From assembly GCF_035994945.1 (NCBI RefSeq), contig NZ_CP108677.1:744001-808000 (forward strand): a stretch of 64,000 nt of DNA. The letters run 5' to 3'. The first letter of the stretch is position 1; every line of letters begins with the position of its first letter. The notes under the pieces are model-generated. The model made no database searches, was not told where the DNA came from, and saw nothing but the letters and a program-made list of their open reading frames with translations. Source of the stretch: Streptomyces sp. NBC_01216. Its GTDB lineage: Bacteria; Actinomycetota; Actinomycetes; Streptomycetales; Streptomycetaceae. A program made the position numbers and the translations under genes. Shown piece after piece: positions 61,857-64,000 of this stretch.

Positions 61857-62655
61857 CTCCCACGAACCGGTCCCCGCGAAGGCGGCGTCCTCCGCCTTGC
61901 CGTCCCTGCTCGGCGTGTTCGCCCATCCCGACGACGAAAGCCTCCTCGCCGGCGGCGTCCTCGCCCAGCACGCCGCCGCGCACGCGCGCACCGCCGTCGT
62001 CACCATGACCTGGGCGCCCGATAGCCTGCGGGCTCCCGAACTCGCCGACGCCTTGCGAGCGCTCGGCGCGGGCGCACCGCGCATGCTCGGATACGGCGAT
62101 GCCCGCAACGAACGGGCGGCCCCTGGCCGTCCCCGGCTCGTCGACGCACCGCTCGACGAGGTGGTCGCCGCCCTGGTCCAGCACATCCGCTCGTTCCGCC
62201 CCGACATCATGGTCACGCACGACGCCCTGGGCCAGCTGACCGGCCACCCGGACCACCGCCGTACCCACCAAGCCGCTCTCCTCGCCGCTCAGGACGCGGG
62301 GCTCGCACATCTTCACCCCGAGGCCGGTGAGCCCTGGCAACCGCGCGCCGTGTACTGCGCCACGCACCCCGAGTCTGGCGTCGGAGAGCTCGGACCACTG
62401 CTGGAAGCCGTTGGCAAAGCCGTGCTCGCGGTCCCGGACGCCTACGCCACCACCGCCGTCGACGTCACTCCGTACCTGGCGCAGAAGTGGCAGGCGATCC
62501 TCGCACACCGCGGGGAGGTCGCCCGCGAACGGCCGCTACCCGGGATCCTCGCCCGCCTGCCGGGGGAGATCCGGAGCAAGGTCATGGCGACTGAGTACTT
62601 CACCCGCCTCACCCCCGGTCCCACACAGGGCGACCCGACCCAGCTGAGCATCTGA
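61849..62655 (+). CDS. PIG-L family deacetylase
   Basis: The 268-residue protein has the zinc-binding AHPDDE motif at residues 25-30 and GHPDHRRTH further on, which together define the LmbE/PIG-L deacetylases that act on N-acetylglucosaminyl conjugates (mycothiol MshB/Mca type) or antibiotic intermediates. It starts at GTG 61849, overlapping the methyltransferase stop. It is followed by the interrupted nitrilase gene. Confidence 0.92.
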   Translation: MPDSHEPVPAKAASSALPSLLGVFAHPDDESLLAGGVLAQHAAAHARTAVVTMTWAPDSLRAPELADALRALGAGAPRMLGYGDARNERAAPGRPRLVDAPLDEVVAALVQHIRSFRPDIMVTHDALGQLTGHPDHRRTHQAALLAAQDAGLAHLHPEAGEPWQPRAVYCATHPESGVGELGPLLEAVGKAVLAVPDAYATTAVDVTPYLAQKWQAILAHRGEVARERPLPGILARLPGEIRSKVMATEYFTRLTPGPTQGDPTQLSI

Positions 62656-62720
62656 CACCCCGGCTACTTGCCGACCACGCCTTCACCGCCCACGAGCAAG
62701 CACTCACCGATCGGAGAACG

Positions 62721-63110
62721 ATGGCCACCACTTCTGCACCCGAGGAACGTCCCCGTGGGATCAGGACATTGCGGCTGGCGGTCGCGCAAAGCACGGTGCC
62801 GGAGGACCCCACTGATCAAGGAGCACTACGGGCCGCCGGGCAGGAGATCCGGGCCCTGATGGTCGAGGCCTCCGAGGCGGGTGCGCGGCTGGTGCAGTTC
62901 CCCGAGGGGGCGATCACCTACCCGAGCAAGCACGTGATGGCGGCAGGCCCGACCGGTGAGCTGTTGCCGGCTGACTGGAGCCGTGCCGCATGGGATGTGA
63001 TGCGCGAGGAAGCGGAGTCGATCACCGCGCTGGCGGGAAGGCTCGGCCTATGGACGGTGTTCGGATCGCTCCACCCGCTCACACCGCCGAACCGACCGCA
63101 CAACAGCCTC
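62721..63110 (+). pseudogene. Carbon-nitrogen hydrolase (nitrilase family), 3'-truncated
   Basis: The frame from ATG 62721 (after CGGAGAACG) gives the first 130 residues of a C-N hydrolase: RLAVAQSTVPED, then GARLVQFPEGAITYPS with the catalytic Glu, and GLWTVFGSLHPL...RPHNSL. The family resemblance stops at residue 130 (63110); the catalytic Lys and Cys are missing. The following DNA has the character of a group II intron, so the coding sequence may resume beyond the window and be restored by splicing if the intron is active. Confidence 0.8.
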
Positions 63111-64000
63111 TCTGCGCCACGAGGCGCAGTGCCGTATCGCCCGCGCAGCGGGCAGAGATTGGAGGAATGTCTCTGGATCTGATGGCTTACCCAAGATCCG
63201 AAAGGTGAAGGGAACAGCAGCATGCCAGGAAACCGGCGACCGTGCCCAGGCGTATGGGGCGGTGCGTCGGGAGATCCGCGTGATATGGCGAAAGCTGAAT
63301 TGCCTGAATCCCAGTTCCAGAAGGTGTAAATGTTGTCACCCGCCGGAAAGACGCCTGAAACCGGCGCCGGCCCCTACGGCAGGATGTAAAGGCTTCTGTT
63401 GCAATTCTCCGGGGCGCGGGAGCGATGCCCAGTCAGGGCATTTAAGGAAACGAACGGGACGCCTAAGTCACGCTAGAACGTACGGCACTGACGAACGTGG
63501 GATCGCCTAAGGGACGCGAGTCCTATGGCGACAGAGTGCCCGTAGTAGTCGCAGGGGTAACGTCCTGCCAATCTGGAGACCGGGAGAGCCGGATCACAGG
63601 GCGAAGGGGCACAGGTGATGGACAAAATGGAACCGCGAGGTATGCGAAATGCAAGACGCCGAAACGGTGCTTTCTGTCCTCCGCGAACGCGGCAAGAAGG
63701 GCTTGTCGTGCAGTGAGCTCTACAGGCAGATGTTCAACAAGGATCTGTACTTGCTGGCCTATGGTGGCATCTACTCAAACAAGGGTGCGATGACTCCGGG
63801 AGTCAGTGAAGAAACCGCTGATGGCATGTCCGAAGGGAAGATCGACCAGATCATCGAAGCAATGCGCGGCGAGCGATATCAGTTTTCTCCGGCCCGCCGT
63901 GTATACATCCCGAAGAAAAACGGGCGGCTTCGTCCCCTTGGCTTGCCTTCATGGGGAGATAAGCTTGTCGGTGAAGCGGTACGTCTTCTATTGGAAGCGT
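63111..64000 (+). mobile_element. Group II intron, 5' part (runs off right edge)
   Basis: From about 63111 the sequence loses coding character and becomes rich in short complementary segments, with lower GC than its surroundings, followed at 63649 by a group II reverse transcriptase. The exact 5' splice site cannot be fixed: a GTGCC at about 63129 and a GTGCG at about 63263 are both candidates for the GUGYG start. A small CTGCGCC/GGCGCAG hairpin (63113-63130) sits at the presumed junction. Confidence 0.72.
63649..64000 (+). CDS. ltrA: Group II intron reverse transcriptase/maturase (partial)
   Basis: The frame from ATG 63649 stays open to the edge (about 117 codons). LLAYGGIYSNKGAMTPG and RRVYIPKKNGRLRPLGLPSWGDKLV are the RT-0/RT-1 blocks of group II intron-encoded proteins. 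The palm catalytic YADD motif lies outside the window. Base composition is less GC-rich than the host genes, consistent with transfer. Confidence 0.9.
   Translation, partial: MQDAETVLSVLRERGKKGLSCSELYRQMFNKDLYLLAYGGIYSNKGAMTPGVSEETADGMSEGKIDQIIEAMRGERYQFSPARRVYIPKKNGRLRPLGLPSWGDKLVGEAVRLLLEA

Overview
The window is high-GC actinobacterial DNA, almost certainly Streptomyces or a close relative. The signs are pervasive GC3 coding, frequent GTG/TTG starts, ATGA/GTGA stop-start overlaps, an XRE/TPR regulator family typical of streptomycetes, an RsbW-like ATPase and PbpA-type penicillin-binding proteins. It reads as an accessory region (chromosome arm or large plasmid): two complete insertion sequences, the start of a group II intron, at least five decaying genes and several small metabolic cassettes. 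No rRNA, tRNA, CRISPR array, integrase or replication origin was recognised.

Layout. 1-7213: a protein with a possible dsRNA-binding domain running off the left edge, a kinase-like protein, a methyltransferase, a GNAT acetyltransferase and a valyl-tRNA synthetase without the usual C-terminal coiled coil, closed by a strong hairpin. 7510-12033: a compact operon of a 122-aa protein of unknown family, a hairpin, a SagB-like oxidoreductase, an HPr-kinase-like P-loop protein and a JmjC/cupin oxygenase; this is a candidate peptide-modifying or other undescribed biosynthetic system. 12095-15946: TrmO-like gene and an XRE regulator split by a 1,700-bp IS5-family element that carries a second gene and is flanked by a 3-bp duplication. 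15947-24362: RsbW-like ATPase, then a translationally coupled cassette of Nudix, thymidylate-kinase-like, a three-domain DUF4254-like/P-loop/nucleotidyltransferase fusion, phosphoribosyltransferase, GT9-like glycosyltransferase, APH-like kinase, SDR and histidine phosphatase, ending in a small HTH regulator. 24412-28655: DUF402, 2H phosphoesterase, HAD hydrolase, XRE/TPR regulator and a small membrane protein.

28848-38252: a protein of unknown function, amino-acid permease and glutamine-synthetase-like enzyme (coupled), a paralogue of the small HTH regulator, an APH-like kinase, a triple-Nudix protein, a PCMT-like methyltransferase, and a decaying GFA and MFS gene. 38607-46762: a beta-lactam-related island: serine beta-lactamase-like protein and LysR regulator, divergent from a small lipoprotein and two penicillin-binding proteins (the second with KPG in place of KTG), then a FAS1 pseudogene, a secreted protein with an LDL-receptor class A module, and a broken PBP copy. 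46814-50799: KAS II, ACP and KAS III in one direction and an AurF-like di-iron oxygenase divergently, a minimal fatty-acyl/polyketide cluster. 51106-52577: a small secreted protein and a second IS5-family element with a 3-bp duplication.

52803-60143: a single 2,446-residue LamG-repeat protein with coiled coils, a possible lectin-like segment and a glycine-rich C-terminal region. 60861-63110: a methyltransferase fragment of the FxLD/PCMT type that has lost its N-terminus, a PIG-L deacetylase, and a nitrilase-family gene cut short at about 63110 by what appears to be a group II intron, whose reverse transcriptase starts at 63649 and runs off the right edge. Functional assignments are by motif and family recognition from the translated sequence only; no database search was run.
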